This document shows positions 1-12,644 of a stretch of 64,000 nucleotides of DNA, one piece after another. Numbering within the stretch: position 1 is the first letter of the stretch; every line of letters starts with the position of its first letter. Made by a program: the position numbers and the translations under genes. This DNA is from Ochotona curzoniae. Lineage: Eukaryota > Chordata > Mammalia > Lagomorpha > Ochotonidae. The notes below the pieces were generated by a model. It worked only from the letters and a program-made list of their open reading frames with translations. It made no database searches and was not told where the DNA came from. Location of the stretch: NCBI RefSeq assembly GCF_017591425.1, contig NW_024466512.1, positions 26,217,501 through 26,281,500 on the forward strand, given 5' to 3'.

Positions 1-2083
1 AAAAGGGAAAAGTGAAAATTTGGGACTGGACCTGGTGGTGCCTCGGGAGCTGCTGTGCTTGGACTTGGGGAAGCCTGGATGAAGGGGCCTAGCAGTCCAG
101 AAAGAAGCTGACCAGGAGGTACCAGGGCAGGTGGGCAAGGAAGGGCTGGAAAGAGAAGGAACCAGGGGCCGGGAACTTGGGATGTTTCTTTTACTTGGAA
201 TTCTGGCTTTCCTGCCAGCACGTTCCTTCCACCCATCCCAGAAATGAGGACTCAAGGGAGACTTGACACCTGGAAGGAGGGGCCTTTGTCTGTCAGTGGA
301 GGCTAGTCATGAAGAGGATGCAGCTGGCAGGGCCAGGAAGGTCCAGGCCACCGGGTGGGGAGGAGCAGCGCCCTGCTGGGGTCAGGTGCAGGTGTTGTTT
401 CCAGAAGACAGCCAGCCCTGTGAGAACATGAGAAAGAGCCCTGGCCCAGTAACTTTATCTCAGGAAGCCGAGTTACTGGGCTCTAGGCCCAGTATATGTA
501 GAAATAGAATATGAAGGTATTTCCAAAATGCATGGGAAATGGCATTAAAAGGTATGTTTTATTTTGGTGTAACAAATTTTGGAATCTGTGCTTGAGTTTT
601 TTGTTTGTTTGTTGTTTTATGAGTTTGTTCCCTCAAAATTTTTTGTACCAAGATGAATGTGTCTTTTAATCCCATTCCTGTATACTTTTGGACGTACTTG
701 TGTCTGTAACAATTCAGGAGACCAAAATGTTTATCCTGGTTGGGGAGGAAGATGGTGAGCAGGGAGGGCCAGGAGACAGGTTGGGACTGGTGGTGAAAGA
801 GCCTTGAATCTGGAGTTGGTTGCTTAGGCTTTGCCTGCTAGGTAGCTGGTGGCCAAGGGGACTTACTTGTTACTTGGTTGGTTGGTTGCTTATTTATTTA
901 TTTGAAAAAGAGAGAAAGAGAGAGCTATTAGGAGATTGATCACTGGTTCACTCCGTAAATGCTCACCATGGCAGGGGCTGGGCCAAGCTAAGCTGGGAGA
1001 TGTGCCTTCACATAGGTCTGCCACGTGAGTGGGAGGAACTCAAGAGCTTGAGCCATTGTTTGCTGCCTCCCAGGGTGCACATTTGCAGAAAGCTGGAACT
1101 GGGAGTAGAGTTGAGACTTGGGCCCAGGCCTGGTGATACGGTGTGGGATGCAGGTATCCAACGGGTGTCTTTACTGCTGAGCCAAATTCTCATCCCAACT
1201 TTTGGCCTTTTAATGACATCAGAAATGTCATTTTGTTAAATTTAAACATAACAAGGCATACCAAGGTATAGGTCACCCTGCTTACTTAAAAAAAAAAAAG
1301 TCCTTTGCACAAGTTCTAATATATTTTCCCCCATGTACATAATACTCTGCATGACTGAATTTCCAAAATAAATCCCAGATTTTAATTTTCAACACATAGG
1401 CGAAACTGAATGTATGGAAAACCCATTTTTTTTTCTGTTTAAAAGTGTCATGTCCTTCTGCCTGCCCCCCTGGAGCCCTGCCTGTCAGGCCAGAGATTGG
1501 GCTGGGGTTCAGAAAGTGCTATTAGAATGTAGACTGGTGCTGGGACCTGGAAGGGACAGAAAGGAGGCAGGAGGACACTCATCATTTCTGGGGCAGTGAT
1601 CCAGGGCTGGCCTGAGGTGTGAGCTGGGCTGTGTCCAAGGATGCTTCAAGGAAGGGCAGTGTGACTCTCACAGAGTGGGATGTGCCTTCGGGGAGGGGAG
1701 GGTTCCAGGAGCCTGAGTTTCTGACCTGGTTGACATACTGCTTGGATGTGCAGAGATGTATCTGAGCTGGAGTTTGAATGGATGAGTTGGCCTTGGGCAG
1801 GTAGGAAATGCCATTTTGAGAGAGTTAAGCAGATTTTTTTTAAATGTCAGAAAGGGAGCCATTCCTACAGGCACGGTACAACTTCCTGTTCTCGAACAAG
1901 TTGAAGCCACACTGCCAACTGCAGACTCTCCTGTAGTGCCACAGGGGACCTGTCTGAGACCCGACAGAGCCAACAGATGGAGCCACTCCAGGGCTTGTGA
2001 GGACAGGGCCCTCCAACCTGGCACTCAGAAACTATGGGGAAAGCTGTCATTAACCCCATGCCTTTGGCTTTCCTGTCTTTCAG
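1..2083 (+). other. SORBS1: Upstream intron (5' part not in window)
   Basis: Non-coding sequence before e1. It contains one old C-SINE at about 889-1197 and otherwise nothing I can identify. It ends in a pyrimidine-rich acceptor with CAG at 2081-2083. The short open frames across it match no known protein and have no splice context. Confidence 0.85.
889..1197 (-). mobile_element. Old C-SINE (lagomorph tRNA-derived SINE)
   Basis: Read on + it starts with tatttatttatttgaaa, then a GA-rich run, 'actggttcactcc', 'gggctgggcca' and a degenerate tRNA-like end. This is the reverse complement of the lagomorph C-SINE layout. Heavily diverged, with no target duplication seen. Confidence 0.7.
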
Positions 2084-2152
2084 AGTGTGACATGGCTGCC
2101 TCCAAGACCATGCTGAACGGCCTGGCACCTGGCAGTGATGGGCGAGACAAAG
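2084..2152 (+). CDS. SORBS1: SORBS1 coding exon e1 (second coding exon)
   Basis: 69 nt, phase 1 to 1. The exon starts inside a Glu codon whose first G must come from the upstream exon, giving ECDMAASKTMLNGLAPGSDG then RDK. The human protein begins MSS followed by a similar ECD...NGLAPGSNGQDK stretch, so the initiator exon supplies MSS+G. The acceptor is a strong pyrimidine tract plus CAG; the donor is AAAG|gtaagg. This is the extreme N-terminus, probably disordered and upstream of all known domains. Compared with remembered human sequence it is diverged in the first ten residues (ECDMAASKT against ECDGGSKAV) and conserved after NGLAPGS. Internal ATGs exist, but nothing suggests that they are used. 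Confidence 0.93.
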
Positions 2153-4491
2153 GTAAGGCTCCTGAGGAGCAGGGGCCCATGTCCTGGGAGTGGCTTTGGA
2201 TGGCACAGAGCACCTTGGGCAGGAGGGCCATGAGCATACGGTTGGAGACCTCGGGTACGCTCTTGCATCTCATGTGTCAGAGGCTGCTGTTTTCCCCGGA
2301 TGCTTCTCCTCCAGGATGGTGGGCTTTCCACTGTCCTGGCTCTGAGCAGGGCCCGGTTGTTAGAAATGATGTCTGGCCTTGGTTTCAGGGACAGCCCTTT
2401 GTATCTCCAGTTTTTTAAAGAACATTTAAGATAGAAGATATAGATATGAAATGAGAAGATGACCTCCAAGGATAGAAGTTTTCCATCTGTTGGTTCAGCC
2501 TGCAGATGGCTTTAACAGCCGGGACTGGCCAGGCAGAAGCCAGGAGCTTCTTTGCGTCTCCCACATGGGTGCAGGGTACCACATATTTGGGCCTACTTCC
2601 ACTGCTTTCCCAGGCCTTTACCAGAGATCTGGAGAGGAAGTGGAGCAGGCAGGACTCAACCTAGTGCCAATATTGCAAGCAACAGCTTTACCCACTGTGC
2701 CATAGCACTAGCTGCATGCCCTGGAGGTTGGGGTGACATCCTCCATGTAGCCCCTGCTTCCAGTTCCAGCAGGCCTCAAGTCCAGGGTCTGCTCCTTGCA
2801 AGCAGGCATCAGGGAAGATCTCTGGTGACCCTTGTGGGGAGTGGCACTCTCACCAATGACACCATCTGCTGCAGTTATTCCCACTGCAGCTCCTGGGTTC
2901 TGGCAAGCCTAGAAATGCTCATTCAGAGCAACGTTTTCTAAGAGGAAGATTGGAAAACCCAGGTGCAAGGTGTTTAAGTCAAACCTCTCCCAAATGCTTT
3001 GCAGACCATGGCCTCTGCATTTTTGTCAGATTCAATCAGGTGTTCCCATTGAACCAGCACACAGTGGAGACTCCCAGGGGGCAGCTGGTTAGGAAGCCAC
3101 AGCAGGTGTCCTGCCACCATCCCGTCCTTTCTGCCTCCCAGCAGGGTCACCTTGCTCTACTTGTGCTATGGAGCTGAGCCTGCAGTGTTCCCAGAGTCCT
3201 GGATGGTCTTGGCTGGGATGTACTTAGAGAATACCAGGAGCAGTGCCTATATGATAGGGAAAATGTTCAAGCAACCAATGGGGAGCATGGTTAAAACCCA
3301 GCAGCCAATCTTCTGATGATCAGTTGCTAAGTCACATTGCTGGGCAAGCGTGATCGTGTCTTAACACATGCGGTGTCGTCGTTGAGTAGGTGACAGCCAT
3401 ACGCCATGTGACCGCCATATGCCTTGTGAAGTGGTAAAGCGCAGGGCTCAAGTGTCTATTGCCAAGGTACTTGCTTCCATGCACTTGGCAGGCTCCCCAA
3501 CACAATACCAATTCAACAGTGCCAGTTCTTGTCCTTTTGTCCTCACCTAGTGTTCCAGGAATCTGGGGACTGCATGGCCTCTGGGTGTTGTTGCACCCTA
3601 CAATGAGCTTGGTACTGCAGCACAATGGCTCCTGTCTTTCTATCCTTGCTGACATCAAGGAGCAATGTGTGCACTATGCAGATTGTAGGATCTGAGCAGG
3701 CAGGGAGCCTGGGGCTCCTGCGGATAGGTAAGCACGGGCCCTCAGGCCAGGGGTCTGGAGCCTCCCCCACATTCTAGGTGGTCTCCCTGCTCCGCCTTGG
3801 CTCAGTGTGGGTCATCATCCTGGGCTTGGCACCTGGGGGCTGCCCAAACTCTCAAGCATACGCTTGGACACTTGGCACCTCCAGGCCAGTACAGGGTAGG
3901 CTGAAACAAGGCCATCTGCCACACAGCAGATGGAGTTCTGATTTGCATGGGCCAGAGGCCTGTGACTGTCAAAGTGGGCACAAGGTCCTAGGAGCTGTGG
4001 TTTGGGGCTGCAGCTGTGAAGGTGTAGGGACCTAGTAACCCATAAACTGGTTCCTTTGCTTTTCTGCTTGTGTAGAGCCCTTGGGCCTTAGCCATCCTCC
4101 TCGGAGTCCTGCCCAGGTGCAGATGCTCCAGCTTTCTCCCAAGGGGCTTCCTTGGGCCCTGACTGCTGTCCCCATCCTCCACTGTCCGGACCATCTGCGT
4201 CACTGAAGATCTCTTTGTCCTGAGCCTTGGCAAATGCCTAGTGTGGCAGGAGGCAGCGAAGAGCATTGATCGGGTGGGGTTGGGGGCTGGTTGGAGGGAG
4301 AGTTCTGCTGTCTTGGCCCCGAAGCCTGAAGAGGGAAAGCGGGTTATTTTTAATTACTGCCTCTACTGCTCTTTGCATTGTTCTTTTCATGGAGGCAACT
4401 TCCTCCCATTGTTCCTGCCCAGTTCCTCAACTGCCTGAGTGTTTCCCAAATGTTCTTTCTGGAGGCACCATTTACCCTTTTGTGTTTCCAG
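2153..4491 (+). other. SORBS1: Intron e1-e2
   Basis: 2339 nt. Holds one old C-SINE (2411-2713). The rest is unique intron with no gene or RNA that I recognise. Confidence 0.85.
2411..2713 (-). mobile_element. Old C-SINE
   Basis: The + strand shows ttttttaaagaa, 'ttccatctgttggttca', 'gccaggagcttctttgcgtc', 'cccacatgggtgcagggt', 'cccaggc', and then 'ttacccactgtgccatagcac'. These are the landmarks of a reverse-oriented C-SINE in order. Diverged copy. Confidence 0.8.
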
Positions 4492-4587
4492 CAACTGCTG
4501 ACCCTTTCCGTGCACGCTCTGTCTCCGCTGTTAAAATCATTCCCGTGAAGACAGTGAAAAGTGCTTCAGGCCTGGCACTGCCTGCAG
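4492..4587 (+). CDS. SORBS1: SORBS1 coding exon e2 (cassette type)
   Basis: 96 nt, phase 1 to 1, so it can be skipped without changing frame. With the G from e1 it reads A-TADPFRARSVSAVKIIPVKT, then VKSASGLALPA. Human SORBS1 has a near-identical block (ATADPLRARSISAVKIIPVKTVKNASGL). As I recall it, the mouse canonical protein goes straight from ...DK to the e3 peptide, so this exon is probably alternative. The acceptor is tgtgtttccag; the donor is GCAG|gtatct. No catalytic domain; basic and serine-containing, likely disordered. The RARSVS stretch could be a kinase target, which is inference only. Confidence 0.92.
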
Positions 4588-4746
4588 GTATCTTGCCCGG
4601 TGGGTGGGGGCTGCTCTTGGTTCACGGCAGCTCACGCATGGTCTTCCCCCGCCCCTCCTTCTAACTAATAACTTGGAGGCTTACGCGCCTTGCATGTTTA
4701 GGAGGCATACCCTTTACTTGCTCGGTTCCTTCTCTCCATGCATGAC

Positions 4747-4810
4747 TGTGTGAGTGTGCGTATGTGTGTGGAGTGTGTTTGTGCGTGCATGTGTGAATGT
4801 GTGTGTTTGT
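4747..4810. repeat. TG-rich low-complexity tract
   Basis: About 64 nt of interrupted TG/TGTGCG units. An irregular microsatellite inside the intron, possibly length-variable. Confidence 0.8.
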
Positions 4811-5692
4811 TTTTCTGGGAGCCGGTGAGCATGGGAAAGAACTAAGGACAGGGCACCTTGTCCATCTCTCCTCCAGGAGAAGGGTTATTCCAGATTCCCT
4901 TCACTCTGGGGTGCCTGGAATTCCTGGGCTCCCCTTCAAGATTGGCAACTCCCAGTATTTGGGTCTGTTCCAGTCTCCCTGAGAACTCCCCAGCCTCCTG
5001 GGACCTCTGAGTGGGAGGTCGCTGCCTGGGCTGCCCCACACAGGCCCTCCCTCTTGCTGCCTCACCTGCAGTCGCCTCCTGCCCCTGCTCTGCAGCAAGG
5101 GTAAGGATTGTGTTTCGGATGTCAGCAGCCTTCTGTGCGGAAACGGACACATGAGGGCTGGGCTGCATTGGCCAGGCTGCCCTCAGCCTTGGGGGGCGGT
5201 TTTGCCCTGTAGTTTTGCAATGTTGGTCACTGAGCCTTTGAGAGGATGGGAGCCTTTGAGGGGTCAGGTGCAACCAGACCTCTGTGTGCTCTGCCACAGG
5301 CTTTGGGTTGCAGGCTTTGCTCTTGGCAGAAGAGGCACCGACAGAGCAGATCTGGTCTCTCCTGCCACATTAATGAGGGATGGAAATGGAGCTCCCAGGG
5401 TGGAAAGCCAGGAGGAACGAGACCGCTTCTCTCTCCCCCAACCCAGGAGTCAGTTGGATGTTGGAGCCCACGTTCTGCCCAGATGGGCGCCCTGAACTTT
5501 AACCTGTAATCGAATTTGTGACCATTTCTGGTTAAGGATCCACGTTATGGACATTTAGAAAAAAAAAATTGAAGTTCTGCTTAGCTCAGCTGCACATATA
5601 GAAAGCTTCAGCGTTTGTGCCTGCTTGAACTACATGGTCTGCACCGAGTCCCCATTGCTGGGTTTCCTGGAGGATGGGCTTCTAGATCTTCG

Positions 5693-5940
5693 TTTTTAAC
5701 TTTAAAGGCAGAGTTACACAGAGCAAGTGGCTAGATTGGACTGAAATAAGGTGTCTAAAACGTCATCCTGGTCTCCTACCTGCGTGGCAGGGACCCAAGC
5801 TCCCGGGTCATCTGTCGCTGCTTTTCCAGGCATGTTAGCAGGAAGTTGAATGGGAAGTTGGACAGCCAGGGCTTGAACCATTACATGTACGGGATGCCGG
5901 CATTGCAGGTAGTGACTTCACATGCTGTGCCACAGCTCCA
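5693..5940 (-). mobile_element. Old C-SINE remnant
   Basis: Shows 'aaaggcagagttacacagag', 'ggcagggacccaagc', 'ctgcttttccaggcatgttagcagg', 'gaagttgaatgggaag', 'gggatgccggcattgcagg' and 'gctgtgccacagctcc'. These are reverse-oriented C-SINE landmarks, with the middle partly lost. Confidence 0.75.
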
Positions 5941-6975
5941 TGTCCTCTAGCTCTTGCAAAGCTTAGAATAGACCCTCCAGAGTCAGTTTTACTTTCAGTC
6001 ATCTGTGCTCAATCATGATCTGAAAAGTATAAAATGGAAGAGTCTAGTAATAAGCAGTCCATATGTTTTAAATAACTTGCAATGCAGTATACAGACATGC
6101 TGTTCTAATTTTAGTAGTTACCGGTCATTTCTAAGTGTGGCTAACCCGTAAATGACATCACGGTCGCGTGTCCGTGGGGGAAAAACAAAGGGTCATGCAG
6201 GGTTTGGCCCTGGGGTGCCAGGCATCCATGGGGCACCTCAACCATGTTGCCCTAGGAGGAAGAGTCTGCCAGACTCTCTAATTCTCCCCTGATGCTGAGG
6301 CTCTGCTAGGAGGATTGGGACTGCATGATGACTCGGCTGCTATACGAGGGAGACCGTTCATTGAGGCTGAACTGTTCTCGTGGTTTTTGTTGCTGTGAAT
6401 TTCCTTCATTGCACTTGCAAGATGAGGCCCACACCCACAGACCCCCAGCGCTGTTGCCATCTGCGTCTTCGTCTCTCGGGGGACCTGACCTGCCACACAC
6501 ACACAAGGAGACTGTTCGCTGTAGGGGAGCATCTGCCCGACTCCCTGTGTGGCCAACTTGCTCTCCAATGAGAAGGATGATCTGGAAGCTTGAGGAATCT
6601 TCTGGAGGAAGCCCCTTCTTAAACCATGCTTAACTAATTGGCCAGCAGTCTGCTTACCAATCTAAATTTCGTGTACTAGAAGAAAGAACCCTGCCTTCCT
6701 GCTGAGATGCTTGTAGCTCATTTTGTGCCTCCTACATCTCCCCAGAACTCGCCACTGCCTCTGTTTCCCCCTAACCCCATGGTGCCTGGTCAACCTCTGT
6801 AAGCGTGGCTTTGTCCTCCTCCACCGCCTGCCAATTAATTTACCCTAGCTACAGCATCCGAAGACGGTGGGGCTGTGACCAGGTTCATCTCATTGCCTGG
6901 TCAGTACCGACTTAGTTGTTCAGTCCTTGGGGGTGTTTTGGATTCAGCCTTGTCTTTTGGGTTTTGTCTTTTCAG

Positions 6976-7104
6976 AAATGGATCCTACAAAAATCTGCAC
7001 CGGGAAGGGAGCCGTCACTCTCCGGGCCTCTTCTTCCAGCAGGGAAGTCCTGAGCAGCGGTCCCGTGAGCCCTCAAGAAACCCCACGACATGAAAGCCAG
7101 CCAG
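6976..7104 (+). CDS. SORBS1: SORBS1 coding exon e3
   Basis: 129 nt, phase 1 to 1. Reads (E)MDPTKICTGKGAVTLRASSS, followed by a Ser/Pro-rich stretch ending PQETPRHESQP. The MDPTKICTGKG block is a strong SORBS1 signature. The end is placed at CCAG|gtgtgc (7105), which joins in frame to e4 to give ...SQP-DECRLSSS. This resembles the mouse form, in which ...ESKS runs straight into DEW. Human isoforms carry about nine extra residues (GLEPEPSSA). The homologous codons follow here (GVPTPEPGAS, to 7134), but where a longer exon would end, the pika-like sequence has 'ag' after TCAG instead of 'gt'. The short form is therefore the supported one. Confidence 0.9.
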
Positions 7105-8112
7105 GTGTGCCTACTCCTGAGCCTGGGGCGTCAGAGGAAGGGAGGGGAATCCACTCGCTGCTTCTCCAGGAGACATGCATTCATTTGCTGCCTCCTGGGA
7201 CCGTCAGCATCTAGTCACTCTCGTCATGGGTGGTGGTTGGAGCCTGAGACTCAAAGGCAGTTGTCACCTCTTCCTTTCAGCTTTGGCTGGGCCGATAACC
7301 CTGTGACAAGAGCCTGTGCCGAGTAGTCCACCTTCGTGTGGATGCTCAGGGAGTGAGCGGTGCTGCTGGCCCAGGGACCACATTTGAGGGCTCCTGCTGC
7401 AGGGGGTGAAGGAAATGAAGGGGGGAAACTGGGACTGAGGGCCGGAGAAGAAAGAGTAGGTCAGGCAAACTGTTGGTACAGCTGAGTGCTGGGTTGTCTA
7501 GGAGGAAGTGTACCGGCTGCAGGTGGTCCAGGTCTGGCATCCTGGTGACACCTTCTTCCTGTTCTAGCTGCCTGGAGCAAATAGTGAGGCAGGTGCATGC
7601 CTGGGGACGAGGCCTGGGCTGGAGTGCAAGCTCCCTCCTGGGAACGTTGCTGTGGTGGAGGCTTTGCTTGTCACTGACCTCCAGGAAGGCCTGAATGGCC
7701 CACTGCACTAGACTTGTCAGAGCAACTTCTTATTCATCTCGTCCTGAGCCTTCACCGTTTGCTACCCTTCTCCTCCAGGAAAATTGAGGGCAAAAAGAGA
7801 ACACAAAATTTATTCTTTCCAAGGCTGAGCTTCTCAAGCCTGAGAAGATCCAGCTCCCAGGCAGGAGGACAGTTGGGATGACAGACTCCCAAGGAGAGAT
7901 CCAAAGAGAAAGGCCACACTTTGCATCCCCTGTAGTAACCCAGTGATGCCTTTCTCTGGTATTGATCAAAGAAAGTGGTGGAGACGTAGCATTGAACGCC
8001 CTCTAGTGATTGCAGTATGGCATTACAACCACTGTGGCTGGGGTACAACACAGTGGTAGTGCTGTGAGTGGATTTGTGGAACTCTAAGGAAGCTGAATCT
8101 TTTTTCCCCCCC

Positions 8113-8430
8113 TTAAGATTTATTTATTTATATTGGAAAGGTAGATTTACAGAGAGAAGGAGAGACAAAGATTTTCCATCTTCTGGTTTACTCCCCAAGT
8201 GGCTGCAACAACGGTCAGAGCTGATCCAAAGCCAAGAGTCTGGAGCCTTTTCTGGATCTCCCACGCGGGTGCAGGGTCCCAAGGCTTTCGGCCATCCTCG
8301 ACTGCTTTCCTAGGCCACAGGCAGGGAGCTGGATGGGAAGCGGAACAGGTGGAACACGAACCGGTGCCCATATGGGATCCCAGTGCATGCAAGGCGAGGA
8401 TTTTAACCACTAGGCTATTGTGCCAGACCC
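8113..8430 (-). mobile_element. C-SINE, younger subfamily
   Basis: Near full length: 'aagatttatttattta', 'ttactccccaagtggctgca', 'cccacgcgggtgcagggtcc', 'catcctcgactgctttcc', 'cacaggcagggagctggatg', 'catatgggatccc', and an end in 'ttttaaccactaggctattg'. Short matching flanks (aatctttt at 8096-8103 and 8433-8440) look like remnants of a target-site duplication. Confidence 0.92.
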
Positions 8431-9609
8431 TAAATCTTTTCTTTTTTTTTAATCGGATTTATTTGATAGGTGTTCATATGATGCAAAATGTCCTTCTTCA
8501 AGCATCACACCATTATTTAAAATGCAAATACTCTGAAGAATTAAGGGGTAGTTATCTGTCATTCATACCTTACTATAAATCAGTCTTATTATTCTTGGCA
8601 AGTTGAGATCATCCAATTAACATGAGCATGTGTTTATTCAGCATACCTGTGTTCTAGGTGCCAAGAAAGTCACTGGGAATTGTGAGAAATGTGGAGGTAG
8701 AAGAGAGAATAATTGTGAGTGATTGATGAAGGCAAAAGACAATTTGTAGCAATGCGAGAGTTTGGCATGGGCTAGTGGTCCACTGTATTGGCTTTTGACT
8801 GTGAATTAAGTCATGGTGTCTTTGAAACCCACACGAAGTACTTCTGGTTCCATGAACTCGGGAAGTTGGAAATTAACCTGGTGTGTTGGAATCCCAGTGA
8901 CTGGGAACAAAGTCAGAATCACTCACTAGGGTTGTTTGGGGAGACAGGAGCAAGGTGGGTTTGAGTAGAGGAAACAATTACAACAGCTCCCATCAAGAAT
9001 ACAGGGCAGGCTGCAATAGGATTGCAGAGAGGGGGCATCCAGGAGTGGGCTCTGATCTGCTGGCACCCTGTTGACTGTGCCTTCCTCTCACTGTGGTTTA
9101 CTCCCTCCTTAGGAAACCCTGGAAGACAGCTTGTTGCCCCCACACTACCATCCTGTCCTGTGGCTGTAGAACACCCCCGACACTGGTTGGAGGAGTTGCT
9201 AATGAACCCCAAAACTGTACTATGCTCACTCATTGCACAGCAAACCTACCACCGACACAGAAGTATTCATTGCAAGGCACAGAGCAGGGACCAAGGAGCT
9301 AACACTCACTTCCCCGGCGCTTGGAGGAAATAAAGGCAGAGACTCTTAAGAGTTCAAAGTCAGGGATGAGCAGTGCATGGTCAGCTGGTGGTTGGGTCTC
9401 TGGTCCAAGTGCTTGTGACCTTTGATTTTTCAGTTGATAAAAGCCAGAATATTTCCTTTGGAAAGACTCAATCTGTTGGACTAAGTGTAGCTTGGATGTT
9501 ATTTTGATCAGGGCCTGAATTCCTACAAAGCTCCCAGCATAAAGGCTGATATTGAGAAGTTCACCGTGGGCGCTAGAGGGGAAATTGGAGGACTTAAGAT
9601 TGAGGGTCA

Positions 9610-9893
9610 GGCCTAGCGTGATAGCTTAGTGGTTAAAGTCCTTGCCTTGCATGCACTGGGATCCCATATAGGTGCCAACTCATATCCTGGCTGCCCTGCT
9701 TCCCATCCAGCTCCCTGCTTGTGGCCTGGGAAAGCAGTCGAGGAATGACCCAAAGCCTTGGGACCCTGCACCCTCATGGGAGACCTGGAAAAAGCTCCAG
9801 GCTCCTGGCATCAGATCGTCTCAGTTATGGCCATTGTGGCCACTTGGGGAGCAAACCAGCAGATGGAAGATCTTTCTCTCAGTTTATATGAAA
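9610..9893 (+). mobile_element. C-SINE, younger subfamily, 3' truncated
   Basis: Forward copy: 'ggcctagcgtgatagcttag', 'tggttaaagtccttgccttg', 'ccctgcttgtggcctgggaa', 'gcaccctcatgggagacctgg', 'ggagcaaaccagcagatgga'. The A-rich tail is missing after 'tctttctctcagtttat'. Confidence 0.92.
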
Positions 9894-12644
9894 GGCATTA
9901 GGGTGAGGACTCGGCCTCACTCTAGTCGGGCTTGGGAACTCCTGGGCCTTCACTGGCCTCGTGGACATAGATTTGTGCAGTGTTTGCAGACAGTTGTGCC
10001 CAGTCTGGACTGGAAGCCAAAATAATGTCAAGTGGTGGCTCCCTCCCTCCCTCAGTCCCAGGGCCTGTGTCTTTCCCCCAGCTGCTTCCTCTGCCTCCCC
10101 TCCCCCTTGCTCCCTGCTTGCACCTCCACCTCCAACCCCTTGGGTCCCAGGCTGCTCATTGTTTACACGGATGACAGCATCCGTCCTTACCTGACTTTCT
10201 GACACCATTAGGTCAGAGATCACTCCCCCCCCACTTCCACCTCTCACTCCAGCTTGGCATCCTGGGAGCACTGCTGTAGTTCTGGAGTCCCAGCCCACTC
10301 TCTGGCTTAGCCCTGCTAGGTTCTGTGTCCGTGATGTGAGCTGATCCCTCACCCTGGCCAGCCACCTCATTGCTGAATGTGGACCCTGGATCAGAACCGT
10401 CTGAGGGGAACAGCAGTGAGCACAGTACTGCTCCAACTCCAGAAGCAGTACTGCTCCGACTCCCATCACTGCTTCTGAGCACATAGCCTGGCCAGGTCTG
10501 GGCGCTGGCCACGCTGGTTCAGAGCAACTCTACCCACGTTTATGGTCAGGGGACGCAGGGAGGCTGAGTTGGTGGTGGGTACGAGGCCAGGCTTCCTGTC
10601 CAGTGTTGGGTGAAGACCCTGGGCTTGATACATTGCTTCCTGTGTTCTGACTCAGACACTGAGGTCCCGGTCAGCCTTGGCATCTCATTCAGTCTGTGCT
10701 GTTTGGCCCCAGCCATTATTGCCTGATTCTTGACTGCAAAGTTGGCTTTGACCATAAAGGTTCTTGGATCTGTAGTCAGCTCTTGTCCTTTGGTTTGACT
10801 CTTGTTTTTGTTCCCCAGAAATTGCAGTACCAACAAGGTATCATGGGAAAATGGACATTGGAGCAATAAAGGCACTGTCATGCCCAGGAAATCAGAATCC
10901 TTCCTCATGCCTGCCTGAGTGAGAATTAGGGCTGTCTGAGAGGGGGGAAAGAAGGGCTCACATAAGGGAACACCCTGACTTGGGATACCAGCTCCAGGTT
11001 CAGGTGCTCCTAGAAGTCAAAAGGACTCCCATAATTCATTGAAAGTTCTTATTCTCATGGCTATTGTTTATGAGAAAAGAAGGAAACATTAAAATAAGCC
11101 AGGAGGAGAAGTGCGTAGAGGAGTCTGGGAAGATGCCAGGTGCCAAGCTTCCGTTGTGTGCACGCCGTGGAATGAGGATGCGTTACTTCTCAGCATCCAC
11201 GTCTGGCCAGGTGCTCAGTGCATTGCCAGCTGCAAAGCTTGCTTGAGCCTCGGTTGCCACAGTCTTTGTTGGGGATGTGCGGCAGAGGCCTGGGCCTCAA
11301 GCCTACACACTGAGCCTGTGTGTGCGGTCCACTGGGAGGTAGAGCTGCTGATGGCTCATAGTCCCCACCCCAAATCACATCAGAGTATGGCTCAAAGCCC
11401 CTAGGTAAACATGATGCTGCTATTAGGCATCCCTAGAGCTTGGCAGTTCTCAGACTGAGCACCAAACCATACCTCCCTTGGGGGTAAGGTAAAATTCTCA
11501 ACTGCACAGCATGAATGAAAACAAAAACAAATACTACCTGGAACGCCCTCAGACCTACCCTGAATGCCCATGATCCTCCTCTCAAATACTCTACGAGAAC
11601 ACGCTGGGCTGACTCGGATCACCCAGAGAGCCCAGGCAGAGCTGAGCAGCAAACGGGCATGGCCCAGAACAAGATGCAAGAAAACGCCTGGAGCCTCTGG
11701 CAGTGGGCCGGGGAAGGTTGTGTGTAAGCAACAAATGCAGGAAAAGATGAAACAAAATCCCCAGCGCTTCTCGGCATCTCTGCAGATGCCAAGGCCATGT
11801 GGCAGCCAACTTTCCCCGGGCACTCTCCTCCCCTGCTAAAGCTCTAAGGTATCATTGATTGAAAGTAGCATTTTGACAGCCTCTTCAATCAGGAGTTAAT
11901 AATTGATGATTATAGATGTAAAAGTCCAAGCTGTTGCACTCAGGCACGGATGTCTCTGGCTGCTGCCAGCCTTGCAGGTTCTGAAGACAAGGTAACGGGC
12001 AGGATGGTGAGATGACATAGGAAGAAAGGGACCCCAAAAGAAGCACTTTTCTGGGGGCAACAGGTAAAGGTAACAGCTTAACAAGTTGTGATGGAGAAGA
12101 TAAAATGGGTTGTTTGCTAAGGATATCTTATTTATAAAGTGGGTGAGGGCAATCAGTGTGCCTCATGACGCTGGGGAATTGCCCCCATGCTCTTGATCTG
12201 TGTTCTAAAGCACGGACTTGATGCCAAACATTTCCACTTCATCCTGTGACTCACGGGATCCAGTCTGCCTTGCACAGGCACCTAGGTCATAGCTGTAGCA
12301 TGGCAACAGGAGAGAGAATCAAGGCCCCAACCAGGCAGCACAGTGCCAAAGTGGAGCCCCTAGTGACACCTAGAAATCTGGGAGGATAGTCACTTCCTCA
12401 CCTTCCATGCCACATTTGTCTGCCACTGTCACCTGCATAGAATCAACTCAGCATAGGTCTCAGAGGTAGGCAAGGTGAGCAGCCCCTTGCTGAGGACATG
12501 TTGATAATTAGTACATGCGTGGATTTAAGGTGTCAGAGTGCCTTGGCAAAAGTGGGATTGAAATGATTGCTCAGAATCTCAGTGTTGCGCATACATGCGC
12601 TGCGTAATTCTTAAAATGGCATTCAGGCGGCAGGCATGTTTATC

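Larger units (their letters stand above)
4588..6975 (+). other. SORBS1: Intron e2-e3
   Basis: 2388 nt. Contains an irregular TG-rich tract (4747-4810) and an old C-SINE remnant (5693-5940). The GC-rich part around 4980-5480 has short open frames on both strands that match nothing and lack usable splice sites. Confidence 0.85.

Noticed and set aside
9879..10484. 201-codon open frame on the minus strand
   Set aside because: Runs through a purine-rich (minus strand) block and the end of a SINE; Gly/Glu-rich translation from composition, not a protein family.
10862..10872. AATAAA polyadenylation hexamer (also near 61590)
   Set aside because: Isolated intronic hexamers in a gene that clearly continues; no downstream GU-rich element or transcript end argued for.
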